Shown here: positions 35,801 through 45,655 of the stretch, piece by piece
How positions within the stretch are numbered: the stretch's first letter is position 1
How the letters are laid out: the number at the start of each line of letters is the position of its first letter
From: Orthonyx spaldingii
Lineage: Eukaryota; Chordata; Aves; Passeriformes; Orthonychidae
Direction of reading: 5' to 3'
DNA length: 64,000 bases
NCBI GenBank assembly: GCA_013397795.1
Contig: VZTJ01001761.1
Coordinates: 560,749 to 624,748 of the forward strand
The notes under the pieces: model-generated
Told to the model about the DNA's origin: nothing
What the model saw: only the letters and a program-made list of their open reading frames with translations
Databases searched by the model: none
Position numbers and translations under genes: made by a program

Positions 35801-37581
35801 CAAAGGGACTTTGAGCCTCCATTTCTTCTCATGGTGGAGAGTGGCAACAGTACAGGGCTTCAAAAGACTGCCCTCTTCTCTAGACCTTTTTAACATACAA
35901 AGCTTTTCAAGTCCTCTTAGCAGTTTGAGGCCTGAGTGCAGTGGGACCAGTCTGTTTAACACACAAATATCTTCTTGTTTGTTGTTGAATTACATAATGA
36001 CATTAAGGAGAGTATGTGATTTCTGCACAAATGGAATATGTTTGCTTTTGGCTAGAAAAACAGTGCTGTCTTAGCAAGGGTCAGTGCCAGAGCATTGGGG
36101 CAGTTCTAAACCAAGTGAAGGAAGTAGGCTGCTTCACATCAGGGGGATGCAGGTGAAAGAACTCATAGCATTGCCTCAGAAATCTTGTTTTATTTCATGT
36201 CTTTATTTTATTTTACAGCTGAACAAGCTGCAGTCACCCAGCTCCAAAAAAGTCACGTTTGGCTTGAATAAAAACATGACTGCAGGTGAGTCTGATTCGT
36301 GTGTGTGTCCCCAGTCTCTCTGCTAGCTGGGGAATGGGAAAGCTGTGGAACGTACTCACACACCTGTAGAACACCTCTAGTACAGGATGATTCTAATCCT
36401 TTTTTGTCTCAGTAGTGGTATTTAGTTTACAAACCCTCCTCAAGTTCCTTTCCAGAGGAGATGGTAAAGTTTAGGACTTTCAGCCCTGCAGCTAGACTGG
36501 AGCAATTCCAGGGTGCTGCATTAGTGACCTGCAGAAGGAGCCTCATGGATGGAAAACTGCAGCAGGGTGATGGACTGGCCTTCCTGAGCTGCCTCTTTGC
36601 AGAGCACCTCTGAGGGAAACTTCACAGTCTTTATTGCTTACTTCTGTTTGCCAGGGCAAAGGTGCTGACATGCTGATAAAATCAGGCTTTGTAGTAACAA
36701 AGTTTGCTTTTTATCATGGCTGCCTGTGATTTATTAATGGTCATGAGTAGATAAATGTCACTTGCCTTCTGTAAGCAGGCAGTGTTTTCCCTGTTAAATA
36801 AATGTCTTGCTCCATAGCATAGAATTAAATTCCATATGTTCATTTAGCATAGAATTATATTCCATGTGTTCATTTAGCTATTTTTTAACTCTGAGATGTG
36901 CAATAGGTCCAGTTCAAATTGAGAACAGTGTATTTAGGTAAATGTCTTCATGTTAATACAACACAGCTGAACAAAATGAAAAATCAATGCCTCCCTGCTG
37001 GCAGAAGGGATGGCCAGGAGTCTCTCGAGCTGTTCAGCAGTCAGAGTAGAGACACTTCTCGCCCATTGTCATCTTTGAAACTGCAGTGTGGTGTTCTTCA
37101 GGATAGCTGGGGCACTGGTGTCTGAGGAAGAGCCCCAGAGTCTCTGGTGGTCTGTGGAACCACGGGGAGGGTTCACAGTGGATTCCAGCAGACCCTGTTC
37201 CCCAGGGGCCTCTGCTGAGAGATGTGCTTCACCACCATCTGTTCCCTCTGCCAAGTCTTGGGCTTCTGATCCTTGCTGGGCTTGAGGATCTGACTCAGGC
37301 TTCCATGGCTGGGAAATTCCACATTGATGGGCAGGCCCTGTTACTCCAGGAGCTGCATTTCTTTTAACTTGTTGGCTTGTTTCTCAACAGAATTTAAAAA
37401 GACTGACAAAAGTATATTAGTGAGCCCCGAAGGACCCTCCCGTGTGGCTTTCAATCCTGAACAGAAACCTCGTCATGGGGTGCTGAAGTCATCCACAGTG
37501 ACCCCAGCAAGAGAGCCCCCAATGAAGAGACCATTTACTCTGTCAGCTAAGAAGAGACCAACTGCTGTGGACTTCTTTTAA
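17380..37581 (+). CDS. RRP1B: RRP1B, ribosomal RNA processing 1 homolog B (NNP-1/Nop52 family)
   Basis: Known role: a nucleolar protein of the Nop52 family needed for pre-rRNA processing and large-subunit maturation. RRP1B also targets PP1 to the nucleolus and affects transcription and splicing. Sixteen exons join in phase: 17380-(gap), 21724-21806, 22693-22750, 23416-23501, 24479-24540, 25891-26020, 27436-27500, 28010-28200, 28391-28485, 29321-29418, 29866-29885, 30293-30418, 31105-31841, 35330-35476, 36219-36285 and 37391-37581. The N-terminal 220 or so residues form the Nop52 domain (QFAQRLAANEKRIRDRALKK, GGFSQEELLKIWKGLFYCMW, LFIQTFWQTMNREW). A lysine-rich middle follows, then the PP1-docking motif KVTF and a C-terminus ending AVDFF. 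The long tail and KVTF separate it from the shorter paralogue RRP1. Predicted length is about 760 residues; human is 758. Confidence 0.97.
17495..17544. other. Assembly gap (50 N) hiding RRP1B exon 1 donor
   Basis: Fifty Ns in very GC-rich sequence. Right of the gap the sequence is intronic and resumes with TCGCGGTGCC. The true gap length is unknown. Confidence 0.98.
17586..17614. repeat. (GGAC)n tetranucleotide repeat, RRP1B intron 1
   Basis: About seven GGAC units in tandem in the CpG-rich start of intron 1. Confidence 0.9.
17690..17822. repeat. Long T-rich tract, RRP1B intron 1
   Basis: About 130 bases that are nearly all T, interrupted by C, A and G. It includes one run of several tens of Ts. 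Its sense-strand T bias is not the poly(A) tail of a plus-strand retroposon. It could be the reversed tail of a minus-strand retrocopy, or simple low complexity. A sequencing-error-prone site. Confidence 0.85.
18445..18600. repeat. AT-rich / (TA)n low-complexity block, RRP1B intron 1
   Basis: A stretch of TATATA, ATTTAT and TATATTAT motifs with almost no G or C. Simple sequence of unknown role. Confidence 0.85.
20255..20445 (+). mobile_element. CR1 LINE 3'-end fragment, RRP1B intron 1
   Basis: Reads along the CR1 3' untranslated region: GTCAAGCACTGGAACAAACTG, CTGCCTGGAGGGGTTTAAAA-like, TTCAGTGGTGG, TCTTTTCCAACCTGTATAAT and the tail ATTCTGTGATTC. Sense with respect to RRP1B. Confidence 0.88.
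21215..21252. repeat. 18-bp direct duplication, RRP1B intron 1
   Basis: CATTATAGTTCTCAGGCT is followed at once by CATTATAGTGCTCAGGCT. A small local tandem duplication. Confidence 0.75.
21724..21806 (+). CDS. RRP1B: RRP1B coding exon 2
   Basis: Acceptor ACCGTAG, then GTGGCTTCAGCC; donor CTTCAG|GTACAG. Enters in phase 1 and leaves in phase 0. It encodes GGFSQEELLKIWKGLFYCMW followed by MQDKPLLQ, the strongest Nop52-domain signature. Confidence 0.95.
22693..22750 (+). CDS. RRP1B: RRP1B coding exon 3
   Basis: Acceptor TTTTAG and donor GCTC|GTAAGT. It encodes EELAANISQLIHVFQNSEA and leaves in phase 1, so the next codon (Arg) is split across the intron. Confidence 0.95.
23416..23501 (+). CDS. RRP1B: RRP1B coding exon 4
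   Basis: Acceptor TTGCAG and donor ACATG|GTAATA. It encodes RHLFIQTFWQTMNREWNGID followed by NLRLDKYYM. Almost identical to human RRP1B; Nop52 domain. Confidence 0.97.
24479..24540 (+). CDS. RRP1B: RRP1B coding exon 5
   Basis: Acceptor TTGCAG and donor GAGGG|GTAAGC. It encodes LMRLILRQSFEVLKRNGWDE and leaves in phase 2. Nop52 domain. Confidence 0.96.
25891..26020 (+). CDS. RRP1B: RRP1B coding exon 6
   Basis: A long pyrimidine tract and TTTCAG precede it; the donor GAG|GTTAGA is slightly off consensus. It encodes LVEPLLQLLMKAVMDP, then GIKFHFIDIYLDELAKVGAK. Nop52 domain. Confidence 0.96.
27436..27500 (+). CDS. RRP1B: RRP1B coding exon 7
   Basis: Acceptor ATGCAG and donor AAGGA|GTAAGT. It encodes LTADQNLKFIVPFCKIAAKS and a split Asp codon. 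Confidence 0.96.
28010..28200 (+). CDS. RRP1B: RRP1B coding exon 8 (two possible in-frame donors)
   Basis: Acceptor GCCGCAG, then TCGCTGCGTG. It encodes RCVLHAVASGIFEMMVDQSP, then FAIEDLMKELG and an acidic Glu-rich stretch. Two good donors are present: AAAG|GTGAGG after 28173 and TCCG|GTAAGA after 28200. They are 27 bases apart and both leave phase 1, so either keeps the frame. The end of the Nop52 domain is here. Confidence 0.93.
28391..28485 (+). CDS. RRP1B: RRP1B coding exon 9 (NAGNAG acceptor)
   Basis: The acceptor reads AACAGCAG|ACAG, allowing a start at 28391 or 28394, both in frame. It encodes a Ser/Asp/Glu-rich linker including KTEDISENADDGIGTVLQ; donor TTCAG|GTTTGT. The linker is poorly conserved with human, which is normal for this part. 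Confidence 0.9.
29321..29418 (+). CDS. RRP1B: RRP1B coding exon 10
   Basis: Acceptor CCAACAG and donor AAAAA|GTGAGT. It encodes FDYKAVADKIFEFASRKNTP and then LNRKRLYKLVKK, matching a conserved region C-terminal to the Nop52 core. Confidence 0.96.
29866..29885 (+). CDS. RRP1B: RRP1B coding exon 11 (20-nt microexon)
   Basis: Only 20 bases: acceptor CTTCAG, then GTTCCAGGAC, ending AGAAG|GTAAGG. It supplies FQDLAE between the Lys codon split from exon 10 and the Gly codon split to exon 12, exactly matching the KKFQDLSEG order of human RRP1B. Skipping it would shift the frame. Confidence 0.95.
30293..30418 (+). CDS. RRP1B: RRP1B coding exon 12
   Basis: Acceptor CTCAACAG and donor AAAAG|GTAAGG. 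It encodes IFPQDIPEDVSTDEDDDEF followed by a basic RKRKKK cluster and a linker. Acidic then basic patches are typical of nucleolar proteins. Confidence 0.94.
31105..31841 (+). CDS. RRP1B: RRP1B coding exon 13 (large lysine-rich exon)
   Basis: Acceptor GGATTTAG, then AGGATAAAG; donor AAGGTG|GTATGT. At 737 bases this is the longest exon, as in human RRP1B. It encodes a disordered, Lys/Ser/Glu-rich stretch with basic clusters such as RKRKKRKKRDR, KERKKKKL, KKKQK and LKKKRKVKE, likely nuclear and nucleolar localisation signals. The VLVNGDPP and VEVNGALE blocks correspond to VPVNGSG and VEHNGVLE in human. Confidence 0.95.
32988..33271 (+). repeat. Inverted repeat A, left arm
   Basis: 284 bases, the reverse complement of 33892-34175. 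By eye I count about six mismatches, all in the last 75 bases; the first 200 or so are identical. No match to CR1 or another family that I recognise. Confidence 0.93.
33559..33860 (+). repeat. Inverted repeat B, left arm
   Basis: About 300 bases, the reverse complement of 34703-34983. The stretch from about 33630 to 33860 is identical by eye apart from a one-base A-run difference. The outer end carries several changes and a 19-base length difference between GTTATT repeats. Confidence 0.92.
33892..34175 (-). repeat. Inverted repeat A, right arm
   Basis: Reverse complement of 32988-33271, same length. It starts only 31 bases after the end of the left arm of repeat B, so B and A' form one nearly continuous block. 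Confidence 0.93.
34703..34983 (-). repeat. Inverted repeat B, right arm
   Basis: Reverse complement of 33559-33860. The right boundary is near TATTCATTC, where the similarity stops. Confidence 0.92.
35330..35476 (+). CDS. RRP1B: RRP1B coding exon 14
   Basis: Exactly 49 codons, phase 0 at both ends. Acceptor TTCACAG and donor ATGCAG|GTGAGG. It encodes LKKKKAKPGSDFVKFEKSTV, then KAVFFRKAR, matching the LKKQKL...SDFVKF...FFRRAK block of human RRP1B. Being symmetric, it could be skipped without a frameshift. Confidence 0.95.
36219..36285 (+). CDS. RRP1B: RRP1B coding exon 15 (PP1-docking motif)
   Basis: Acceptor TTTACAG and donor TGCAG|GTGAGT. It encodes LNKLQSPSSKKVTFGLNKNM. KVTF is the RVxF-type motif by which RRP1B is known to bind protein phosphatase 1, and it is intact here. 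Confidence 0.97.
36816..36877. repeat. 30-bp direct tandem duplication, RRP1B intron 15
   Basis: Two adjacent copies of an AGCATAGAATTAWATTCCAT unit followed by RTGTTCATTT, differing at two positions. A recent local duplication. Confidence 0.85.
37391..37581 (+). CDS. RRP1B: RRP1B coding exon 16 (last, with stop)
   Basis: Acceptor CTCAACAG. It encodes EFKKTDKSILVSPEGPSRVA, then FNPEQKPRHGVLKSST and a basic tail ending KKRPTAVDFF before TAA at 37579-37581. The tail matches the C-terminal signature of human RRP1B, which ends in a similar DFF. Confidence 0.97.
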
Positions 37582-39430
37582 ACCAACAAATGTGGCCTAC
37601 TTTTGTACAGGACATTTTGCTAACCTAGAATGTTCTCTGGAGGTATTTTGAACTTCTTTATTTTTTTAAGTTAAATACAAATTGTATATACAAAATTCTG
37701 ATTATGACCTGGGTCGTTGCTATTTTGAAACCACTTCAGCTCTACCTTGAAATGCTTGTTTTGTCTACTTACAGAAAAGAAACAAAATCCCATCTCTGCT
37801 CAGGTTTGGTCTACAAAAAGTATGGTCTCTGCCCATGTCATTCCCAAGAGACTGGTCCATTTAATTAAGGAATGTTCAGGGTTTGATTATTCCAGTGATT
37901 TTTTTTTTTTTGAGCCAGTGTAAGACAACTTGCACTTCATGCTGTTAAACTGTCTTTCATTGGACAGAGTTTAAATTGGAAAAAGGCAATGCAGATTTTA
38001 AACCTACCTGTTCATGTACTTTAAAATTCTACTCTGTCATTTTTCGTGTGTCACCCCTGGCATCCTGTTAATTCTTCTGGAAATAATGATTACCTCACGT
38101 CTCTGTTCAATAACAGCTGGACTTGGGTAGCTTTGCAGCCAGCAAGCGAGCTTTCCCTGGGATAAGAGACCCCAAGCTGCTGCTCAAGTGGTCACTGGTG
38201 CAAATAAACCTTCACAGCTGGTTGCCTGCTGAGCTGGGGACAAGTCATCACATTATTTTCAGTAACACAAGTGCCAAAGCTGGCTTGAGCCTGTCCCGTT
38301 GTGAGCTGGCTCCTTCTCTTCACTGAACTGAAATTCATGCTCTTGCGTAGGAGGAATCTTTGTTGTTTTCAGGTCTTCCCCCAGCCCCCTCTGCTGCCTT
38401 TCCCAAAGGTCTGACAAGACTCCTGGTTTTCTGCTTGAGCAGCTGGTGTCACCACATGGTGCCAGAACTCAGCTCCCACTCAGTGCATGAGCCTCTGACT
38501 GTACTGAAGTGAGCTGGGTGGGTGTAGGACACACATCTCCTGAAAGCTTTGGTGCCTCTCAGCACAGGGTGAAACTTTACAGCCCAGGCAGCTTGGTTTT
38601 GGTTTTGATGTAGAATCTGATGTCCACTTGGCATTTCTTGGAGTTCTGTTTTTATTTGGATATTTTATTAGTACTCTGCGTGGGGTTTTTATTTTGCTTA
38701 CTTGGTAAAGATTGAGGTGCATTTCTGCAAGAGATCACTTATGTATTCTGAAGGGGAACAGTGAGGAGGGGGAGAGCAAATCAAAATAAAAACTTTTTTG
38801 ATACAATTGGAAGATTTGAAATGTTTCTTTGGAAATTTTCCTTATGTGAATGAGGCAAAGGCTTTGCAGATCTCTGCAGTAGAGCTCAGCTTGGAAGCAC
38901 AGCCTGGTGCCAGAGCAAAGCTGTTCATGAAGCTTCACACCAGTTATTTCTGTGATCCTGTATAAGAGAGAGGGTGAACCTGCTTCATTACCTTGTCTTA
39001 GGATAACTGGATTATCAGTTAAATAAACTGACAAATGTTTATTTGGCTACTTCAGCCAGCAGAATTACATTTTGTGACATATTTGCATATTCCAGTGCTG
39101 GTTTTTACCAGTCCTTGATGTTGACTGTCTGCTGCCAGTTTACTCCTCCTAAGTAACTGTATTGAAACTGTTTTTTGTAGCTCATCTGCAATTGCTTTAA
39201 AATACTGGGGTGCTTCCAGATTGCTGGTTGGTCTCAGCTGCTCAATTCTCATCCATCCCACTCCTTGCACTAAGTTTGTGACAGTCCATGGTTTGTGGTA
39301 CTACCAGAAAGTCATTTTGCTCTTTTCTTTTCTCATTTACAATGAAGGTCTGAATTTCATTTGGTTTTGGAATTGGTCTAGGCTGTATCTGTTTCTGTGA
39401 TCAATAAAGAACTCTGGAGACTACATTGAT
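37582..39430 (+). other. RRP1B: RRP1B 3' UTR (probable extent)
   Basis: AATAAA hexamers occur at 38203-38208, 38785-38790, 39022-39027 and 39403-39408. The last has the best surroundings: a T/G-rich stretch (ACTTGTTTGAG) 30 to 40 bases downstream. The end near 39425-39430 is inferred. Shorter isoforms using the first sites are possible. Confidence 0.55.
39403..39408 (+). terminator. Probable RRP1B polyadenylation signal (AATAAA)
   Basis: Canonical hexamer followed within 40 bases by a GU-rich element. Chosen over three upstream hexamers by context only. Confidence 0.5.
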
Positions 39431-41490
39431 AAAATTGATACTTGTTTGAGCAAGTATTGTTCATTTATGCTTTAAAAAGCTCATTGTGTATTAGCATCAT
39501 GGATTTTGTTGACAAGATGATGGTGAGTAGGGTGTGACAGCCTGTTCAATATGTTGTACTGTTACTTTGTCCTGTGGGTGAAAAGTCTCCTGTGGAATAT
39601 GCATAAAACCCTTTGTATGTGCATGGTTGTTAATGCCTCAGGTTGGAGATGCCACATTCCTCCAAGGATAGAGGTGCAAACAGTCACTCGGTGGGTCAGG
39701 TGTGCACAGAAAAATCCGGGATCAAGACACACATTGGGGTTTGGTTTGGATTTGGTTTGAATATATACAACTTATTATGGAAATGTATTGATTGTCTGGA
39801 TCTGTTGCTGTTGATTCTAGATCCACTGAACCTGTTGCTTGTCCAGATGTTTTGTTGCCCACAGTGTTAAATGGAAAGGGCAGAAATGGCAGTCAGGTTT
39901 TTATCTAAAATGTTAGTGATGTGATTGCTGGTGGTGATACATCCATAATCCATCAGTGCCATGGAACTGGTGCAGTGTTTTGTAAATATACCTGTGAGGT
40001 GGGTATTGTCTGGAATTTCATTCAGGACAACTTCACAAACAAAACCCAACCACTGTCAACGCAGTTTATTCAGCATTGTTGGGTTACATTTGAATACATT
40101 ACCCAAATTATTTGGATAGTGACAATTCCAGGAAACACTGAAGACAAAAATAAATTTAAAAAGAGAAAGAAATGTCCCATGCGCTATCCACTGCACAGAC
40201 ACCATGGTACTGTGAGGGGAGATGTAGTGGTAGGAAAAGAGAAAGGAAAACTCATCTGACCTGTTTGATGTCACTTCATAGGTTTTTTTCAGTGTTATTC
40301 CAGCTCCCCAGCTGCCAGCCATGCTCTGAGTCAAAAGTAATGTGGCCTAACTTTTAAAGAGCAATATTTTTTAATGATTGTCTCTGCATTTTTGTTACAA
40401 ATCTGATCAACTTTGTATTTGTCAAGCTCTAATAGTTTAGAATTCTTCATAGCTTCAAGAGAACTCAAAAGCACAAATTCAGCAAGGCAAGAAGTTGAAA
40501 TTCTATTTTAATTATTGGATATGTAAGATCTCTCACAATCTATCAAAGCTGTGTGACTTGGAAAGCATCCAATGCCCTTTGTCATGCATTACCTGTGATG
40601 AGATTTCATTAGAGGCAGGAAAAAAGTATCATTTTATGTTCCTCTGCAAGAGCATTGTTAATACAAATACAGTGTCTAAGCATTACATCATTTAATATTT
40701 TCTGTGGACGTTGTATTTTGGGTAAATCTGTGAATTTGGGAGATTTGGAGAGGATAGCATTTGGGGGGATACTTGAAAGCACAAAGGAAGTTGTTCTTGC
40801 TGGCGTGCACCTGCTGTCTTTTCCTTTTATTTGACAGTATAAAGAGCCCAAACTGAGGAAGATTCAGACACCTTTGGAGTAGGCTTGGGGGAGGACCTAC
40901 TTGTTCATACACCTTGAACTTCTTACCTTTGTAACTGGGTAAGAGATAGCAGCACCTAAAAATTGCTCTGGAGAAACTAGTATATCACACACTGTCACTG
41001 CTTGGTGATGAAAATTGATAAGTGATAACATGGCAACATGTGCACTGCAAATTGCCAAGGTAGGTTAGAGAGGGACGCTTTCAAAGCTGTTGGCCTGCTT
41101 GTTACCAGCAGCACATTCAAAAGACTTCTGTGTATAGAGAAATCCTGCATGGAGTGCTGCATCCCCACCTCAGGTACTGGCAGGCCCTGCACCTGCTCAG
41201 GAAAAATTAAAATTAATCAAGGTGTCTTGACAGGCACAGGATTTTCAGTAATTATTCAGATAAAGAAAACTGATCTATCTCTACTAGTGTCACCAGTAAA
41301 GTTAAACCATGAATCCTCAGGTAAAACAGGAACAGACTTCCTTCAGAGAAAAGTTGTGCAGAAGAGGCTCGCCCAGAGCCTGTGCAGCAACCCAAGGGAG
41401 CAACACGGGGTGGCTTCAGTATGGACACATTAATAAAAGATGTTTCTTTTCCAACCATGCTCGCCTGTGCCTGCTCCATCTTGGGAGCCA
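39431..41490. other. Intergenic, nothing recognised
   Basis: AT-rich unique sequence downstream of RRP1B. I see no exon with splice sites, RNA gene or clear repeat. Confidence 0.55.
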
Positions 41491-41690
41491 GACTGGGCCA
41501 GAGAAAGCACCAGAGATCTGAAACTCTGAAACTGAAGCAGCTGCAGTCTCTGGCCAAGTCTGTGTCATTGGTGAAGACATTGAAGAACCTCAGTGCTGAG
41601 GCAGAGCCCTGAGGGACACCCCTCGTCCCCACCTGCAGCAGGACACGGAGCAGTGCCCACAACTCCCTGGCTGTGTCCATCTGGCCAGTG
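41490..41690 (-). mobile_element. CR1 LINE reverse-transcriptase fragment, copy 1 (antisense)
   Basis: The minus-strand frame reads LLQVGTRGVPQGSAS, then FNVFTNDTD. This is the CR1 RT motif GVPQGSxLxPxLFNxFxNDxD, followed by decayed sequence. No intact protein remains. Confidence 0.85.
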
Positions 41691-42044
41691 GCTCGTGCCC
41701 CGAATGGCCCGGCCTCCAAAGCCAGGGCTCTGCAGGGTGGGGCTGGGGCTGTCGTGTGGGACCGTGGCCAAAGCCTCCCAGGGCTCTGGGCGCAGCAGGG
41801 GCTACAAGTGCCCTGCACGCTCCCAGTGGAGCCCTGCACACTCCCACGCTGCAGTGCTCCTTCAGGTGTCTACACCGGGGCCTCGCCTGTTTGCACGCTC
41901 CTTGCGGTGCCCTGCTTGCACACCCTGCTCATCCTCACACTCCTGCTCTGCACACACCTCCTGCTCACGGGCTCACACTTGTGCCCAGCACACACATCCC
42001 ACGCACACATCCCTGCATGCCCCCACCCCTGTGCCCAGCCATCC

Positions 42045-42150
42045 GGATGGATGTGGCACTTTGGGATGTGCTTTAGGGGTGGTGATGGTAGTGCTGGGAT
42101 GGTGCTGGGACTGGATGGTCTCTTCCAATCTTGATGCTTCTGTGACTCAG
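42045..42150 (+). mobile_element. CR1 LINE 3'-end fragment between two RT fragments
   Basis: Plus-strand CR1 3' end: GATGTGGCACTTTGGGATGTG, TTTAGGGGTGGTGATGGTAG, GGTCTCTTCCAATCTTGATG, CTTCTGTGACTC. Its orientation is opposite to the RT fragments on either side, so it is a separate insertion. Confidence 0.8.
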
Positions 42151-42154
42151 GGAT

Positions 42155-42470
42155 TGCCCAGACCCAGGTGCAGCACCTGGCACTTGGCCTTGTTGAACCT
42201 TGTGAGGTTCTTGTGGTTTCACTTCCCAGGCTTGCTCAGGTCCCTGTGCATGGCCCCCTCCTTCCATAGGGTCACCTGCCCCTCTCAGCTTCCCATCCCC
42301 TGCAGACGTGCTGAGGGTGAGCTGGATCCTGTCTGTGTCACTGGGGAAGCCGTTCAAGAGCCCCGGGGCCAAGGCAGAGCCCTGAGGGACACCCCTCGTC
42401 CCCACCTGCAGCAGGACATGGAGCCAGTGTCCACAACTCCTGCATCCAGCCAACCAATTCCTCATCCCCC
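42155..42470 (-). mobile_element. CR1 LINE reverse-transcriptase fragment, copy 2 (antisense)
   Basis: The minus-strand frame reads LLQVGTRGVPQGSALAPGLL and NGFPSDTD, and the DNA continues to CR1 sequence coding for the FNKAKCK-like block (CTTGGCCTTGTTGAACCTTG on the plus strand). It shares a nearly identical stretch of about 60 bases with copy 1 around the GVPQGSA motif. Confidence 0.87.
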
Positions 42471-45400
42471 GAATAGCTCAGACTCCAAACCCACGGCTCT
42501 CCTGTGGGCAGATCAGCACAAAAGCATGCATACTAGGTCAGAGAGATAAAGAATTAAACTGAACAGGAAAAGATTTGAAACCAGAGTTCAAGATCTTATT
42601 TATGACGAAAAAAACAGACTTCTCTAAGTCCAGTAAGATTTGTGAGTGTGTAATTTCTTAGAATTTTCTTCTGCTGTTGAATGCTTTTGTTCAATGAAGG
42701 TTTGGTCAGGTTGCAGCCGGGACCCTTCTTGGTGATCTTGCTCAGAGGAGGATAAAATACTGAAATAGCTCTCTGCGAGGAAATTTTGCTCTTTCGTAAG
42801 GAATGGGGATGGGGAGAGAGTCCCTGACTAAATCCTACCTCGCTAAGACAAGTCTGTGAAAAAACTTGGAAGTGCCAAGAGTTAGGCCCTTCAAGGAAAT
42901 GAATTCCAGTCTCAGTTTTAGGGAGCAGATCTCCTTCCAGTGCTGACCCATGTTTTCATAGGCTTTGCCACTATGGTAAACATCTGGGAGACATCTACTA
43001 TAAAATGAAGGCTAACACTTATCTAATCCAATAATGTGTACTTGTCTCTGCAGAATATTGTCATGTAATAATTTTATTTCTGAAAAGAAAGCCCTCAAGT
43101 CTTTAATTAACCCCTTTGAAAAGGAGGATAGGAATCATTCACAAGATCTGCACTGCCTTACAGTAGCCCATCAGAAAGCAGAGAGTGCCCACTCTTTCCC
43201 CCTTAGAAATCCACTCAGGAACCTGCTCTGGCAAGAAGGCAAGAAATTGCTCTGTGTTGTTCACAAGCTGCAAAATTGGCCATTGAGGGCCTGAGCTGTA
43301 CAGAGTTGCCTGCCAAGAGTAGGAAGTATTGTATTGCATTGTAATGCCAGGCACAGGAATTTGCAGTTGGCCAGTGGCATGTTCAGGGCTTGCACACGAT
43401 ACAGAAGTTTTTGCTGATTATCTCTAACTGGCTGTGGACAACGATGTTATCTGCCCAAGGAACCTGCCACTGCCACTGATAATGTTAGACAGCTCAAATA
43501 TCTGCCAGAACCAGATGGCAACTCTTCATTTTTGCCCATTTATCGCATGCAATTCTCATATCTTTTTCATCAGTTTAGCTTATTTAATTGTAGAAGTTGT
43601 TAGTTATCCTGGAGAAAAAGTCATTGAGAATGCAAGTTTTAAAGTTTGGTATTAAATCCTGGTGCCACTAATGTCTGCTGATTTCATTCTGCCATTTTAT
43701 TTTTGTACTAAGGAAAAAACCCAGGAGACTTTCGGAACTACATAGGTTAGACTTTGCTACTAATCGCAATGGTGAAAGCAACAGGAGTGGGGAGGATTGT
43801 CCCCTAATAACACAGACAAAAACAAGATCAAATTAGAAGGAATTTCCAGCCTGGGACAGAACCAGCATCTCCTGAAATCTGTCTTCTACTACTGCTATTT
43901 TGCTAATCAGAGAAACTACAATAGCTGTAAAAATTACGTAGCTCATATCTGAACTTACTGTATTTCATTCAGATTTTTAAAGGTTAAAGTAGAAAATCTC
44001 TTTGTAACCACTGAAGGAAAAGAACAAAATGAAATTACCATTACCCAGGTAACAGGACTGGAAATAGATGTGGTGTTAGTCAACGTAGCATGTACACCCT
44101 GCAGCTTGAACTCAAATGCAAATCTGTTCTGTTTCCAGCACAGCAGTGGCCCGGCTTCCCACTGCTTTGTGTGCACATTTCCCCAGGGAATGAGCTGTGC
44201 AGCTCTGCCAAGCCGATATCCCCGAGCAGTGGGAGCTGAAGCAAGTGACTCATGACTGCAAGACGACAGCATGTGATGCAAGACATACACAGGACAAACT
44301 GCTGAGAGATGCAGTTCATGACTGAGAGGTTTATTCCCATTTCCAGGAAGGGCCTTGTTCTTTTCCAGCTGTTACCACGTTTCATAAAACAAATATGCAG
44401 CGTGTGTAGAATTTCTGACCCAAAGTCTAAGTCAAACAATTTTCAAGGTTAAATATCAAAACCAGGTACAGAAGTTCCTGTGAAATCAAAGAATTAAAGG
44501 CAATGAAATATCACCAATTTCTTCACTCTTTCCCCAGAAGTGTCTTAAAAATGAAGCAAAACAACACAAAAACATTTTTATGCACTTCTCTAAAGCTGGT
44601 ATTCTGACCACACGTTGTACTGTATCAGCCCATAACTGCTTGTATCTCCTACTTCGTTGCTTTCCAGAGCAGGGTTCTGCTCTGCTGCTGGAAATATATT
44701 GGTTGGCAAAGGGGTATTTCCACTTACTCAGCTACCCCTTTAATGCTGATTATCATATTAATGGTTATTCAAGGACAGAAAGGGATAACTGGGATTAACC
44801 TCCTGACAGTGAGTTACTTTTCCCAAATACTAGGTGGTGGATACTAAGTGCAATAGAACTGGGTCCTGAGGGTGCAGCATGAGCATTCAGGACAAAACTG
44901 CGAGCTGATACAAAGCACTTTAGCTCCTTAGCCAAGCAAAGGAGGCTTCCTGGTTTTCATTAACTTCAACTATTTTGTTAAATGGACATGGGAACCAAAA
45001 TGTGCAGACATCAGCACCAACCAAAATATTTGTGTATGGTTATGGGGAGTTGTACCAGGGTAAGGAGTGCTTTAGTTTAGAATTCCCCACATAGTGGTCT
45101 TGCATGTCTTCATAAAAGGGTGTATTTTTAGTTTCTCAAGGAGATGAGGATCAATAATGCCAGTGCTGTTCAGCTGTGGCCACTTGTGACAGCAATACAG
45201 CATTTTAAGCAGAACTTTGTTATCACTGGCCTGTCTCTCAGCATGACACCCAGCCCGCTGGATGCTATCCCAGTAAAACAATGGATGTGAGGATTGCAAG
45301 ACTGGGCCTCACATTTGGAGGCAAGAATGCTCAGAATACATGGAGCTTTGGCAAGTCAGGGACAGAGAACAGGTTTGAGTCAAAGTGTAAGTGAATATAT

Positions 45401-45655
45401 AGCCCACTTGATCTTCTGATCGTGTCATCTCTTCATAGTGACAATTCCTGACAAAGTTAATCACTTTAATGAGGCCAAGTGAAAATTTGGCATGAAACAA
45501 GGATAACGGTGCCCTCCTACATCAAATGTTGCTAATACTTCATGGCAATTATCACAATCATAAATTGGTACTTTACAATCTGTCTTAGCAAACATTCAAC
45601 TGACAAGCAAAAATCAGTGTCTTAAATACAGATGGTTTTCTGACTGAGGAATGCA
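42471..45655. other. Intergenic, nothing recognised
   Basis: Unique AT-rich sequence. Several open frames of 70 to 120 codons exist on both strands, but none shows splice context or a familiar motif. Confidence 0.5.
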
